A stretch of DNA of 64,000 nucleotides, taken from Armatimonadota bacterium. GTDB lineage: Bacteria > Armatimonadota > HRBIN16. Where the stretch lies: the NCBI GenBank assembly GCA_026003175.1, contig BPGT01000001.1:1340839-1404838 (forward strand), in the 5' to 3' direction. The notes beneath the pieces are model-generated. The model worked only from the letters and a program-made list of their open reading frames with translations, made no database searches and had not been told where the DNA came from. Numbering within the stretch: position 1 is the stretch's first letter; each line of letters starts with the position of its first letter. The translations under genes were made by a program, and so were the position numbers. Positions 35,682 to 45,580 of this stretch are shown here, piece after piece.

Positions 35682-36857
35682 CTACTTCAGCGACCCGTAA
35701 AAGCTCCCTTCGCCCCACCTCGGCGCCAAAGCAAATATCTCGGCAATGGTAGCGGCGAGGTCAGCAAAGGTGGAACGAATGCCCAGATTCACTCCGCCCT
35801 TTAGAGCAGGGCTATAACACAGCAACGGCACGACCTCGCGCGAATGGTCGGTGCTGGGAGTAGTGGGGTCGTTACCATGGTCGGCGGTGAGGATAAGCAG
35901 GTCGTCAGGGCGCATCCGCGCCATCAACCGCTCTAGACCCGCGTCGAAATCCTCCAGCGCCCTTGCGAAGCCCTGTGGGTCGTTACGGTGACCGTAGAGC
36001 ATATCGAAGTCTTCGAAATTGGCGAAAATAAAATCCGCAGGTGCATCCATCGCTGCCAGCGTGGCTTGCAAGTGCTCTGTGTTATTGCCCGTACGCACCG
36101 AGTGGGCAAATCCCCGCTCGGCGAATACCTGCCCGATGACACCAATGCCGTACACCCTTCGCCCGGCTTCCGCAAGCTGGTCTATCAGGTTGTAAGGTGG
36201 CGGCAGGGGAAAATCACGGCGGTTCTCCGTGCGCCTGAAAGAAGAGGCATCCTTGCCGATAAAGGGGCGAGCAATCACTCGTTGCACATGGTGAGGCGGC
36301 TGCAGCATCTCTCTGGCGATTCGGCACATCTCGTATAGCCTTTCCAGTGGGATGACCTCTTCATGCGCGGCGATCTGGAACACGCTGTCCGCCGAGGTGT
36401 ACACAATGGGATAACCGGTGCGCAAGTGTTCCTCACCCAGTTGCTTGATGATTTCAGTGCCGGAGGCGGGATAGTTGCCCAGTATCCTCGTACCGATGGC
36501 GCGTTCAAACGGCTCGATAACCTCCGGTGGGAAGCCCCGAGGATAGGTAGGGAAAGGCTGTTCGGTGATGACGCCCATCATTTCCCAGTGCCCGGTGACC
36601 GTATCCTTACCCGCCGAACGCTCCTGCATCCTGCCGAAGGCGGCAAGAGGCTGTTGTGCAGGAGGCACACCTTTGAGCGGAAGAATGTTTCCCAACCCCA
36701 GCCGTTGCAGGTTGGGCAGATGCAAGCCCCCAACCGCCTCTGCCAGATGCCCTAGTGTGTTGGGTTCATTCACACCGAAATCGCCGTAATAGGCAGCATC
36801 GGGGGCGGCACCAACCCCGCAGCCATCCATCACCACAAGGACAACCCGTCGTATCAT
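35682..36857 (-). CDS. deoB: Phosphopentomutase
   Basis: A 391-residue alkaline-phosphatase-superfamily mutase interconverting ribose-1-phosphate and ribose-5-phosphate (and the deoxy forms) in nucleoside catabolism. Metal-binding motifs are visible: [13 protein letters not shown] at the start, the [13 protein letters not shown] loop with the phosphorylated Thr, and [20 protein letters not shown] near the C-terminus. Length matches the family. It is divergent from the sugar-nucleotide gene and lies near a nucleoside permease gene, consistent with nucleoside salvage. Confidence 0.95.
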   Translation of the reverse strand: MIRRVVLVVMDGCGVGAAPDAAYYGDFGVNEPNTLGHLAEAVGGLHLPNLQRLGLGNILPLKGVPPAQQPLAAFGRMQERSAGKDTVTGHWEMMGVITEQPFPTYPRGFPPEVIEPFERAIGTRILGNYPASGTEIIKQLGEEHLRTGYPIVYTSADSVFQIAAHEEVIPLERLYEMCRIAREMLQPPHHVQRVIARPFIGKDASSFRRTENRRDFPLPPPYNLIDQLAEAGRRVYGIGVIGQVFAERGFAHSVRTGNNTEHLQATLAAMDAPADFIFANFEDFDMLYGHRNDPQGFARALEDFDAGLERLMARMRPDDLLILTADHGNDPTTPSTDHSREVVPLLCYSPALKGGVNLGIRSTFADLAATIAEIFALAPRWGEGSFYGSLK

Positions 36858-36883
36858 CTACCTCGCCTCATCCTTTGTATTTG

Positions 36884-36913
36884 ACTATACCCTGCGACTT
36901 GCTCTCCGCGCAA
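36884..36913 (-). promoter_or_regulatory. Sigma-70-type promoter of deoB
   Basis: TTGCGC (36913-36908), an 18-base spacer and TATAGT (36889-36884), about 30 bases before the deoB start. Confidence 0.5.
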
Positions 36914-37082
36914 GCAACTGTTGCAGGTAAAGACGCAGAGCGTGAAGAAGTAAAACAACGAGAACATCTTCGCGCTGATGCAAGAGCCAAGCCTTGCCCC
37001 CGGTAAGTTGACCGGCAAGGAAGCCGGGAAGCGCCTCGAAGTGCGCAAGTCTTCTATCTCGCAAACGGAAGGAGGCATAGCG

Positions 37083-39605
37083 ATGAAAGCGGTCGTAATG
37101 GCAGGTGGAGAGGGAACTCGGTTGCGCCCTCTGACCTCTCGTCGCCCCAAGCCACTGGTGCCGATTATGAACCGCCCGATAATGGAGCACATTATCCTGC
37201 TGCTCAAACAGCATGGGATCACGGATATCGTGGTCACCCTGTACTACCTCGCCGACGAGATTTCCGGATATTTCGGCAGGGGAGAGGATTGGGGTGTGAA
37301 CATCGATTACGTCATCGAGGAAACGCCTCTGGGCACAGCGGGCGCGGTGCGCCAGGCAGCGGACATGCTGCGCGATGAAGCCTTCCTCATCGTTTCAGGG
37401 GATGCGTTGACCGATATCGACCTGGGCAAACTGGTTCGCTATCACCGCTCGAAGAATGCGGTCGCTACGCTCGCGCTGGCGCATGTTCCCAACCCGCGTG
37501 AGTTCGGCGTAGTGATTACCGACGAGGGTGGACGTATCCAGCGATTCCTGGAAAAACCCGACTGGAGCAACGTGTTCTCCGATACGGTGAACACAGGCAT
37601 GTACGTAATCGAGCCGGAGATTTTCGATATGATGGAGCCCGGGCGGGCGTATGACTGGAGCCAGGATATTTTCCCGCGATTGCTCAATGACGGCAAGCCT
37701 CTGTACGGATACATCATGGGAGCAGACGAATACTGGTGCGACGTAGGCACCATCGAGCAGTATCGCGAGGCGCACGAGCAGGTTCTGGACCGTAAGGTAC
37801 ATCTGCAACTGCCAGCGATAGAGTATGCACCGGGCATCTGGGTGGAACCGGGCGCACAAATCAGCCCGGAAGCAGAGGTACATCAGCCCGTGTACATCGG
37901 CAAGCACGTGACGATTAAACGTTTTGCGCGGGTGGGTCCGTATAGCGTCATTGGTGACAACTCCATCATCGAGGAGGGCGCGGTCGTCGAACGCAGCGTG
38001 CTATGGGATTCGGTATACGTGGGCATTGACAGCCACATTGCGTCCGCTGTCGTAGGCAGCCATAGCACCATCAAGCGCGATGTGAATGTGCTGGAAGGCG
38101 CGGTAGTCGGCGACCGGGTGAGCATCGGTGAAGGCAGCACCGTTCGCCCGAACCTCAAAATCTGGCCCGATAAGTTCATCGAGCCCGGCTCCATCGTCAC
38201 AATGAGCCTGGTATGGGGCAAGAAATGGCAGGGGTCGCTGTTCCGCAACCTGGGCGTGGCGGGCATTGTTAACGTAGAAATCACTCCCGAATTCGCCACC
38301 AAGCTGGCGGCGGCGTACGGCGTGCTGTTGCGCAAGGGGGCGGCGGTGCTGCTCTCGCGCGACTCGCACAAATCCTCGCGTGCCATCAAGCACGCGGTGA
38401 TGAGCGGGCTGTTGTCTGTGGGGGTGAACGTATTCGACCTACGCTCGATGCCCGTGCCCATTGCCCGTCACCACATCCGCGCCAGCGGTGCAGCAGGAGG
38501 CATGAACGTACGCATCGCCCCCTACAATCCACGCCTGACGCTCATCGAGTTCTTCGACAAAAACGGCATTTACGTCTCCAAAGCGATGGAGCGTAAGATA
38601 GAGAGTGTCTTTTTCCGCGAGGACATCGTGCGCACTGACATCGAAGAGGTGGGCGAGATTGAGTTCGCTTCACGCGCGATTGAACAGTACCAATCTGACT
38701 TCTTCCAGCATGTGGACTCGCGGTGCTTGGGAGAGGCACGCTATCGCGTGGTGCTGGACTTTGCGTTCCACCGCATGGCGGCTATCTTCCCCACTATCTT
38801 GGGCAAGATGAACTGCGAGGTCATCGCGTTGAATGCCTACGCCGACCCCGAGCGCGCTCCGCATACCGAGCAGCAGGTACAGGAGCACCTGCACAACCTG
38901 CAGCAGATTGTGCAGAGCCTGCGGGCGGATGTGGGCGTGCTGTTCGAAAGCGACGGCGAGCGCATGCGCATTGTGGATGCACAGGGCAATACCCTGTCCG
39001 ACCAGCGTTTGCTCATCCTGTATGCGCTAGCAGCGGCACGCGCCTACCGACGAGCGCGAATTGCCGTGCCGGTCACCGCATCCAGTGTGATAGAACCGCT
39101 GGTTACACAGCACGGGGGAACGGTCATCCGCACCAAAACCGACGTGCGCACGTTGATGGGTATCGCCGCTTCCGAGAGCGAACCGGTGTTCATGGCGGGC
39201 GACGGCGAGGGTGGATTTATTCTTCCCCAGTTCCAGCCTTCATTCGACGCGCTGTACGCCTTCGTGAAGCTTCTGGAGCTGCTCTCGCGGTCGAAAACCA
39301 CCCTGCACGACCTGACCAGACAGATCCCACCGTTCTTCCTGGTGCGGCGGAGTGTGCAGTGCCCCTGGGAGCTGAAAGGCACGGTGATGCGGGTGATGAC
39401 CAGAGAGTGCCGCGACGACGGCAAAGTGGAGCTCATCGACGGTATCAAGGTATACCAGGACGGGCGATGGGCGCTCATCTTGCCCGATGCCTCCGAACCG
39501 CTGTTCCATCTGTACGCAGAAGCGGAAAGCCTGGAAGCGGCACAGGGGCTGCTGGAGCGGTACGAGAAGCGCATTGAGCAGATGAGAAACAATCCAGGCA
39601 GGTAA
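37083..39605 (+). CDS. Nucleotidyltransferase/phosphomannomutase fusion (GMPP-like) with degenerate mutase site
   Basis: An 840-residue fusion starting at the ATG at 37083 after GGAGGCATAGCG. Residues 1-235 are a sugar-phosphate nucleotidyltransferase (MAGGEGTRLRPLTSRRPKPL, with GDALTDIDL). About 250-360 is a left-handed hexapeptide helix (repeats such as IGDNSIIEEGAVV). The rest resembles phosphomannomutase domains I-III. Where active mutases have TASHNP, this protein has VRIAPYNPRLTLIEFF near residue 475, lacking the phosphoserine, and the DGDGD metal loop reads ESDGERM. The mutase half is probably structural or regulatory. Likely role: GDP-mannose or related sugar nucleotide supply. Confidence 0.88.
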   Translation: MKAVVMAGGEGTRLRPLTSRRPKPLVPIMNRPIMEHIILLLKQHGITDIVVTLYYLADEISGYFGRGEDWGVNIDYVIEETPLGTAGAVRQAADMLRDEAFLIVSGDALTDIDLGKLVRYHRSKNAVATLALAHVPNPREFGVVITDEGGRIQRFLEKPDWSNVFSDTVNTGMYVIEPEIFDMMEPGRAYDWSQDIFPRLLNDGKPLYGYIMGADEYWCDVGTIEQYREAHEQVLDRKVHLQLPAIEYAPGIWVEPGAQISPEAEVHQPVYIGKHVTIKRFARVGPYSVIGDNSIIEEGAVVERSVLWDSVYVGIDSHIASAVVGSHSTIKRDVNVLEGAVVGDRVSIGEGSTVRPNLKIWPDKFIEPGSIVTMSLVWGKKWQGSLFRNLGVAGIVNVEITPEFATKLAAAYGVLLRKGAAVLLSRDSHKSSRAIKHAVMSGLLSVGVNVFDLRSMPVPIARHHIRASGAAGGMNVRIAPYNPRLTLIEFFDKNGIYVSKAMERKIESVFFREDIVRTDIEEVGEIEFASRAIEQYQSDFFQHVDSRCLGEARYRVVLDFAFHRMAAIFPTILGKMNCEVIALNAYADPERAPHTEQQVQEHLHNLQQIVQSLRADVGVLFESDGERMRIVDAQGNTLSDQRLLILYALAAARAYRRARIAVPVTASSVIEPLVTQHGGTVIRTKTDVRTLMGIAASESEPVFMAGDGEGGFILPQFQPSFDALYAFVKLLELLSRSKTTLHDLTRQIPPFFLVRRSVQCPWELKGTVMRVMTRECRDDGKVELIDGIKVYQDGRWALILPDASEPLFHLYAEAESLEAAQGLLERYEKRIEQMRNNPGR

Positions 39606-39655
39606 ATCGCTCCGGTTGCACGAATAGGAGAGGAAAAACATGTGGAGGAGGAGCG

Positions 39656-41005
39656 ATGGAACGAAGCACAGGCAACGGCGTACTGTACGTGCGGCTCTCG
39701 CTGATGATGTTTTTGCAATTCGCCGTGTGGGGCGCATGGGCTGTTGTGATTGCCAAGCACATGGAAAACCTGGGGTTCTCCGGCGCCCAGATTAGCTATG
39801 TGTTCGGTACAACCGCCTTCGGGTCCCTGGTCTCACCGATTATTGCAGGGTGGATCGCCGACCGGCTGATGCCTGCCCAGATTTTTACCGCCATCTCACA
39901 CTTCGTCGGAGCGGTTCTACTCTTTATCGCATGGCGACAGACAGAGTTCTGGCCTCTCTGGACATCCATCCTGCTTTACGCGATCCTGTACATGCCCACT
40001 ATCGCCTTAACCAATGCCATAGCGTTCTACCACATGCGCGACGCCCAGCGGTTCGGCAACATCCGCGTGTGGGGCACCATCGGCTGGATTTTTGTGCAAT
40101 GGTTCATGGCTGCGTACCTGCGCTTTTGGGAACAGCGGATGCCGGGTATTAGTCGCGTGGGAGACTGCTTGCTGATAGCGAGCATAGTTTCGGTGCTGAT
40201 GGGGCTGTACTGCCTGTTCTTGCCCAACACGCCTCCGGCTAAAGAAGCCAAGAACCCTTATGCTTTTCTGGAAGCGTTGCAGCTGCGCATTAACCGCAAC
40301 TTTACGGTGCTGTTGACCATTTCATTTGTGGTAGCCATTGAACTGCCGTTCTACTACAATCTGACGTATCTCTTTCTCACAGAGCCGCGCCACCCAAGCC
40401 TCCATCTCGGAGGAGTGGGCTTGCCAGAAAGCACCGGGCAATTTGCGATGACGCTAGGGCAGGTTGGTGAGGTACTGCTCATGCTGTTGCTGTATCCCTC
40501 TATTCGCTACCTAGGGATGCGTACCACCATCTTTCTGGGCATTCTGGCGTGGCCGGTTCGTTACGCCATTTTTGCCATTGGACAACCAGCATGGCTGGTT
40601 GTGGCTGCGCAAACCCTGCACGGCATCTGCTACTCGTTCTTCTTTGCGGGGGGGATGATCGCTGTCGAGCGGTTGAGCCCCAAGGATGTCCGGGCGAGCG
40701 CTCAGGGGCTACTGGTGTTCGCCACCAATGGCTTGGGAATGCTTATAGGACACTTCCTTTCGGGCAGGGTACATGACTTTTTCAAGACGAGTATCCAGTA
40801 TGGTACCACCCCGCAAGGAGACCCTTTGTTCTATCATAACTGGGCTATGGTCTTCACCGTGCCCATCGTCATCACCGTACTGGCGGGTCTGGCATTTATG
40901 GCCCTGTTCAATGAACAGCGATTCCGCGAGGATGCTGAGAGCATCGAGCGAGGCGAGGTAGAGAAGGTGTATCCGAACATAGCGGGGTCTGTGGCGCAGG
41001 CGTAG
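39656..41005 (+). CDS. Nucleoside:proton symporter family MFS permease
   Basis: A 449-residue integral membrane protein with about twelve hydrophobic segments and the NupG/XapB-type features: LSLMMFLQFAVWGAWAVVI at the N-terminus, FGSLVSPIIAGWIADRLM, and AQRFGNIRVWGTIGWIF. A short hydrophilic C-terminal tail (EQRFREDAESIERGEVEKVY) is typical. A GGAGGAGCG site precedes the ATG. It probably imports nucleosides, fitting the nearby deoB. Confidence 0.85.
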   Translation: MERSTGNGVLYVRLSLMMFLQFAVWGAWAVVIAKHMENLGFSGAQISYVFGTTAFGSLVSPIIAGWIADRLMPAQIFTAISHFVGAVLLFIAWRQTEFWPLWTSILLYAILYMPTIALTNAIAFYHMRDAQRFGNIRVWGTIGWIFVQWFMAAYLRFWEQRMPGISRVGDCLLIASIVSVLMGLYCLFLPNTPPAKEAKNPYAFLEALQLRINRNFTVLLTISFVVAIELPFYYNLTYLFLTEPRHPSLHLGGVGLPESTGQFAMTLGQVGEVLLMLLLYPSIRYLGMRTTIFLGILAWPVRYAIFAIGQPAWLVVAAQTLHGICYSFFFAGGMIAVERLSPKDVRASAQGLLVFATNGLGMLIGHFLSGRVHDFFKTSIQYGTTPQGDPLFYHNWAMVFTVPIVITVLAGLAFMALFNEQRFREDAESIERGEVEKVYPNIAGSVAQA

Positions 41006-41298
41006 TGCTTTGTCCAAGATATGATTTGCGGCGCCCGTGTCGCTACGTGACCAGTATTTTGTGATAGAGGTGTGTGGCAGGTCGGGAAATCGGCTTCCAA
41101 GCTGGCTGTGGTGTGATTACATCGCCGAGGTGCGGGAGAAGTTGAGCAGTTCCGCCGTGCACGAAGAGACGTCTGCACTGGCGTATTCGCCACACAGGAT
41201 ACGTGTTTGTCGTTCTGTTGCTGCGTTAAGCCTGTCGAGGTAATACACCCGAGCCAATCAACGGGCAACACACTACAGGCGGAGCTGGACAATAAAAA
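41006..41298. other. Intergenic region without recognised features
   Basis: About 290 bases between the permease stop and the tRNA 3' end. No open frame with a ribosome-binding site, hairpin terminator or repeat could be recognised. Confidence 0.5.
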
Positions 41299-41374
<76 letters not shown>

Positions 41375-41386
41375 ACACCGCCACAT

Positions 41387-41415
41387 AGTATACACTATTT
41401 CGGAAGCGGTTGCAA
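41387..41415 (-). promoter_or_regulatory. Sigma-70-type promoter of tRNA-Ala
   Basis: TTGCAA (41415-41410), a 17-base spacer and TATACT (41392-41387), 12 bases before the mature tRNA 5' end. It lies between recN and the tRNA, and the very short leader suits a tRNA gene. Confidence 0.6.
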
Positions 41416-41419
41416 GCCC

Positions 41420-43081
41420 TCAGCGCACCGTTTCCAGCATTTCCCGGGCGTGGCGCAGTGCCCCCTCGCCGGTATCGCCTAACATACGGGCGATTTCGTG
41501 GACACGCGCCTCGCCCTCTACAGGGGTGACCGCGGTCACCGTGCGTCCTTCCGCTTCACGCTTTTCGATGAGCAAGTGCCACCGGGCGCGACTGGCAATC
41601 TGGGGCAGGTGGGTAATGCACAGTATCTGCCTCTGTCGGCTCAGAGATTGCAGTTTCTCGCCCACAACGCCCGCCGTGCGTCCGCCGATACCGATGTCGA
41701 TCTCGTCAAACACCAGGGTGGGAACGTCTTCCACCCCTGCCAGCACGCTTTTGATGGCGAGCATCACGCGCGATAGCTCCCCGCCGGAGGCGATTCTGGA
41801 CAGCGGTCGTGGCGGTTCACCCGGGTTGGGCGCGATCAGGAACTCCACCGCGTCCGCGCCATCGGTTTCCAGGGGTTTCGGCGCGAGCTTCACCTCGAAG
41901 CGAGCGCGAGGCATGGCTAGCTCACTCAGCTCCTGTGCCACCGCCTGCTCGAAGCGTCGCGCCCCTTCACGGCGTAGCCTGCTCAACTCCGCCGCCAGCT
42001 GCTGTGCTTTCTCCTCCTTCTGCCTCAGCGCGCTTGCCAGCTCCTCCGCTCGCTCCTCCCCGCCCTGCAGACGTTCCATCTTCTCCGTTACCTCGCGCAG
42101 GTAGTCCAGTACCGCCTCCACGGTATCACCATATTTGCGTTTCAGCGTGCGAATGAGGTGTAGGCGGTCCTGTACCTCGCTCAGGCGTTCAGGATTGAAC
42201 TCTACGCGGTCGCGATAGGCACGCAGCTCGGCAGAGGCATCCTGCGCCGTGTACAGAGCGTTTTGCAGGTTTTCCACCAGCGGCTGCAGGTCGGCATCGA
42301 TAGGCAGAATCTCTTCCAAGGTGCGCACTGCCTGTGCCAGCAGGTCTATCGCTGCCGGTTCGCCCGCCGTCAGCAGTTCGTATGCGGTCTCGGCAGTGGC
42401 GAACAGCTTCTCGGCGTGCGCAAGGCGACGCTCCTCTGCCAGCAGTTCCTCCTCCTCGCCGGGCGTCAGGCGCGCCTGCTCAATCTCCTGCTTTTGGAAA
42501 GTGTAAAGGTCCAGCAGATGTGCCCTTTCGCGGGCATCTGCTTGCAAAGTGCTGAGCTCGCGTTGCAGGGAACGCATCTCACGCACGCACTCGCCTACTT
42601 CCGCCTTCAGCGACAGCACTTTTTGCCCGCACCATTCGTCCAGAAAGCGCATCTGTTCGCTCGCATTGAACAGCGACTGGTGCTGGTGCTGCCCGTGCAA
42701 ATCCACCAGCAGGTCGCCTACCGCTTTGAGAGTGGCGATAGGCACGGGGCGCCCATTTATTCTCGCCTGCGAGCGGCCGCCTGCGAACAGCTCGCGCGTG
42801 AGGTAGAGTAGCCCGTCCTCCGGGGTGACCCCAAGTGCCTGCAGGCGTTCCTGCAAGCGCACGGAACCCGATATATCGAACACCGCTGTCACCTGCGCAT
42901 GTTCTGCGCCCGCACGTAGCATCTCCGCCTCTGCTCGCTCGCCCAGCGCAAGGCTGAGCGCGTCAATCAGGATGGACTTGCCCGCGCCTGTCTCACCGGT
43001 GAGCACGTTCAAGCCCGGCTCGAAGCGCAGGTTCAACCGGTCGATGATGGCAATCTGTTCAACAGCAAGCTCAACGAGCAT
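41420..43081 (-). CDS. recN: DNA repair protein RecN
   Basis: A 553-residue SMC-like ATPase for double-strand break repair. The ATG at 43081, two bases after the nadK stop, gives MLVELAVEQIAIIDRLNLRF. Walker A GETGAGKS is at residues 29-36; a long coiled coil covers about 150-380; the C-terminal half has SRIASGGELSRVMLAIKSVL (signature) and TLVFDEIDIGIGGRTAGVVG (Walker B). Complete. Third gene of the TPR-nadK-recN operon. Confidence 0.95.
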   Translation of the reverse strand: MLVELAVEQIAIIDRLNLRFEPGLNVLTGETGAGKSILIDALSLALGERAEAEMLRAGAEHAQVTAVFDISGSVRLQERLQALGVTPEDGLLYLTRELFAGGRSQARINGRPVPIATLKAVGDLLVDLHGQHQHQSLFNASEQMRFLDEWCGQKVLSLKAEVGECVREMRSLQRELSTLQADARERAHLLDLYTFQKQEIEQARLTPGEEEELLAEERRLAHAEKLFATAETAYELLTAGEPAAIDLLAQAVRTLEEILPIDADLQPLVENLQNALYTAQDASAELRAYRDRVEFNPERLSEVQDRLHLIRTLKRKYGDTVEAVLDYLREVTEKMERLQGGEERAEELASALRQKEEKAQQLAAELSRLRREGARRFEQAVAQELSELAMPRARFEVKLAPKPLETDGADAVEFLIAPNPGEPPRPLSRIASGGELSRVMLAIKSVLAGVEDVPTLVFDEIDIGIGGRTAGVVGEKLQSLSRQRQILCITHLPQIASRARWHLLIEKREAEGRTVTAVTPVEGEARVHEIARMLGDTGEGALRHAREMLETVR

Positions 43082-43083
43082 GG

Positions 43084-43953
43084 CTACACGTTGACCCTTT
43101 CTCCCCACAGCAGGCGGTCACGCAGTTTGGTGTAGAACTCGTCGGGGTCGAACACAATCAGATGGGTGTGCTCCTGAGCGCGGAACACATGCACCGCATC
43201 GCCGGAGCGCAGGCGCACGGTCTCTCCACCATCGGCTTGCAGATGGAAATCGCCATCGTCGGCGGTCACCACCACCTTCACCCGTTTCTCTGCAGGCAGT
43301 ATCAGTGGGCGTGCGCTAAGCGTATGGGCGCATATCGGCGTCAACAGTAGCACCTCGCAAGCGGGGTCTACGATCGCCCCTCCTGCCGAGAGCGAGTAAG
43401 CGGTGGACCCCGTCGGCGTCGCCACCACCAGCCCATCAGCGGAATAGGTGGCAAGGAACGTATCGTTGACGAATGTCTGAAGTGTAATCATCCGGGCTAC
43501 TGCGCCTTTGGTCACCACCACATCGTTGAGTGCAAGGGCGTCGCATATCGGCTCGTCGTTGCGGTAGGCAACTGCGCGCACCATCAGGCGTTTCTCGATA
43601 GTGTAATCTCCCGCCTGCACCCGGGCGATGGCGGTATGCAGGTCATGCGGTTTAATCTGTGCGATGAAACCGAACCGTCCCAGGTGCACGCCGAGGATGG
43701 GGATTTCACGTGGCGCGGCGAGGTGGCTGGCGCGCAAGATGGTGCCATCGCCCCCCACTGCGATGAGCAAGTCGCTCTCACAGAGGGTCGCCTCATCGCA
43801 CTGGCAGTCGGGCATGTTCAGGGCGCGGGCGATGTCCGGTTCGAGGTTCACCTGCAGCCCGCGCTCCTGTAGCCACTCTACCGCCTCGCGGGTGAAGCGC
43901 AGAGCATCGGGCTTATCGGTATGCACTATTAAGCCAACGCGCTGTATCATCAT
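43084..43953 (-). CDS. nadK: NAD kinase
   Basis: A 289-residue kinase converting NAD to NADP. The start at 43953 (MMIQRVGLIVHTDKP) lies 5 bases after the TPR gene stop; an upstream-extended frame reads through that gene. The GGDGTILRA motif is at residues 67-75 (G67-G68-D69-G70), followed by GVHLGRFGFI, an NDVVVTKGAVARM region and the TGSTAYSLSAGG loop. Two bases separate it from recN. NADP supply and the transhydrogenase encoded in this window act on the same cofactor pool. Confidence 0.95.
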   Translation of the reverse strand: MMIQRVGLIVHTDKPDALRFTREAVEWLQERGLQVNLEPDIARALNMPDCQCDEATLCESDLLIAVGGDGTILRASHLAAPREIPILGVHLGRFGFIAQIKPHDLHTAIARVQAGDYTIEKRLMVRAVAYRNDEPICDALALNDVVVTKGAVARMITLQTFVNDTFLATYSADGLVVATPTGSTAYSLSAGGAIVDPACEVLLLTPICAHTLSARPLILPAEKRVKVVVTADDGDFHLQADGGETVRLRSGDAVHVFRAQEHTHLIVFDPDEFYTKLRDRLLWGERVNV

Positions 43954-43958
43954 CTGGC

Positions 43959-45404
43959 TCACGGGGTGGTGGTTCGGGTAAAGCGTTGCAGGTTGTTCCG
44001 GGCGTCGGTGTAGTTCGGGTTGATGCGCAACGCTCGCCGGTAGCACTCAATGGCTTCGTTCCTTTTCCCCATTTTTTCGTATACCACGCCCAGATTGTTG
44101 TGGGCGTAGGCGTAGTTCGGATTCACGGCGATGGCTTGCTTCAGATAGGTTACTGCCTCTTCCAACCTTCCCTGCCGGTCACACACCAGCCCCAGTCCGT
44201 TGAGAGCTTCCACGTTACGCGGCTCTTGCTTGAGCGCGAGCTTGTAGTGCTCCTCCGCTTCCGAGTCGCGGTTCAGGCGGTACAACAGGTTCGCCAGCGC
44301 GATGCGCCCCCTCAGGTGCTGCGGAGCCAGCGCGAGCAGCTTCTCCCATGCCTGCACCGCATCCTCGTTCTTATTCTGCAGTACCTGCACCGCACCAAGC
44401 TGCCACCAGCCTTCGGTGTCTTTGGGATACGCCTCTACCAGTGCGCGGTAAGCAGCCTCCGCCTCCGGCAGGCGTTTGTCTTTTTGATAGAGCGTAGCAA
44501 GCGCCAGCAGGGCGTCGTGGTGGCTTGGCTGCAGCTCCAGCGCACGGCGGAACGCTTTTTCCGCCTCAGCCGAGTTGTTCGAGCGAGCATAAAGCACCCC
44601 CAGGTTATAATGCGCCACGAACGAATCGGGCTGCATTGAAACGGCGCGCTGGAAGAGTTGAATGGCTTTAGCATCCTGCCCTTGCGAGGTATACGTTTGC
44701 GCCAGACCAAGTATAGCGGAGAAAGATCGGGCCTCTATCGCCAGCGCTTTGATAAATGCCGCTTCTGCATCGCGCAGGTTGCCTGTTGCGTGCAGCGCCA
44801 ACCCGAGATTCGTCCACATCTGCGCGTTTTGGGGTTCCAGTGCGGTAGCTTTGCGATACGCCTCTACCGCCTCTTTGGGGCGGTTCGCCTGCATCAGCAC
44901 GACGCCGAGGTTGTTCCACGTGTATGGGTCCTGAGGAGCCAATCGGGCAGCTGTCTGGAAGGCGGCTATCGCTTCACTCAGCCTCCCCTGCTTCATCAGG
45001 ATGTTTGCCAGGTTATAGTGGGCGTCGGCGAAATCGGGTTTGAGCTTGATCACCGTACGGTACTCGGCGAGCGCCTTGTCAGGCTGTCCCGTATGCAGGT
45101 AGGCGTTGCCCAGGTTGTTGTGCGCCTGCACATCGTTCGGGGCAATCTGCACCAGCTGTTCCAGCACCGGCACGGCGTCCGCCGCCCTACCTACGCGCAG
45201 GTACAAGAAGCCAAGCCACTGCAGCACCCCTTTATGGTTGGGAGCTTTCTGCCTTGCTCCCTCCAGGGTCTCTATCGCCTGCGTTGCATTGCCCGCCTGG
45301 TACTGCTTCACCGCAGCAGCAAGCAGGTCGTCCGCCTCATCCGCGAACGCAGCAAGAGCGATAAACAGAATACAGAACCATACACCTGTACGCCGAAGCA
45401 TCAC
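43959..45404 (-). CDS. Exported TPR-repeat protein
   Basis: A 481-residue protein with a signal peptide (GVWFCILFIALAAFADE) and about thirteen tetratricopeptide repeats of the pattern 'AHNNLGNAYLHTGQPDKALAEYRTVIKLKP'. Such proteins scaffold protein complexes, often in the periplasm. No catalytic domain is present. First gene of an operon with nadK and recN, separated by 5 bases from nadK. Its client is unknown. Confidence 0.9.
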   Translation of the reverse strand: MMLRRTGVWFCILFIALAAFADEADDLLAAAVKQYQAGNATQAIETLEGARQKAPNHKGVLQWLGFLYLRVGRAADAVPVLEQLVQIAPNDVQAHNNLGNAYLHTGQPDKALAEYRTVIKLKPDFADAHYNLANILMKQGRLSEAIAAFQTAARLAPQDPYTWNNLGVVLMQANRPKEAVEAYRKATALEPQNAQMWTNLGLALHATGNLRDAEAAFIKALAIEARSFSAILGLAQTYTSQGQDAKAIQLFQRAVSMQPDSFVAHYNLGVLYARSNNSAEAEKAFRRALELQPSHHDALLALATLYQKDKRLPEAEAAYRALVEAYPKDTEGWWQLGAVQVLQNKNEDAVQAWEKLLALAPQHLRGRIALANLLYRLNRDSEAEEHYKLALKQEPRNVEALNGLGLVCDRQGRLEEAVTYLKQAIAVNPNYAYAHNNLGVVYEKMGKRNEAIECYRRALRINPNYTDARNNLQRFTRTTTP

Positions 45405-45438
45405 TTTACTTCTCCTCCTCGGCTAGCGGTACGCTCTG

Positions 45439-45468
45439 ATTATATCAGCAGGGGTGACACCGTTGCAA
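45439..45468 (-). promoter_or_regulatory. Sigma-70-type promoter of the TPR-nadK-recN operon
   Basis: TTGCAA (45468-45463), an 18-base spacer and TATAAT (45444-45439), about 35 bases before the TPR gene start. Confidence 0.6.
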
Positions 45469-45580
45469 GCATATCGGTTTGCCAGAACCTTTCTGCCACC
45501 CATAGCGATATGCAGGAAATCCGTCTGCTCACGGGTAAAATGAGAAGGCGACATACAGGGGGAAGGACTGTCTATCACCA

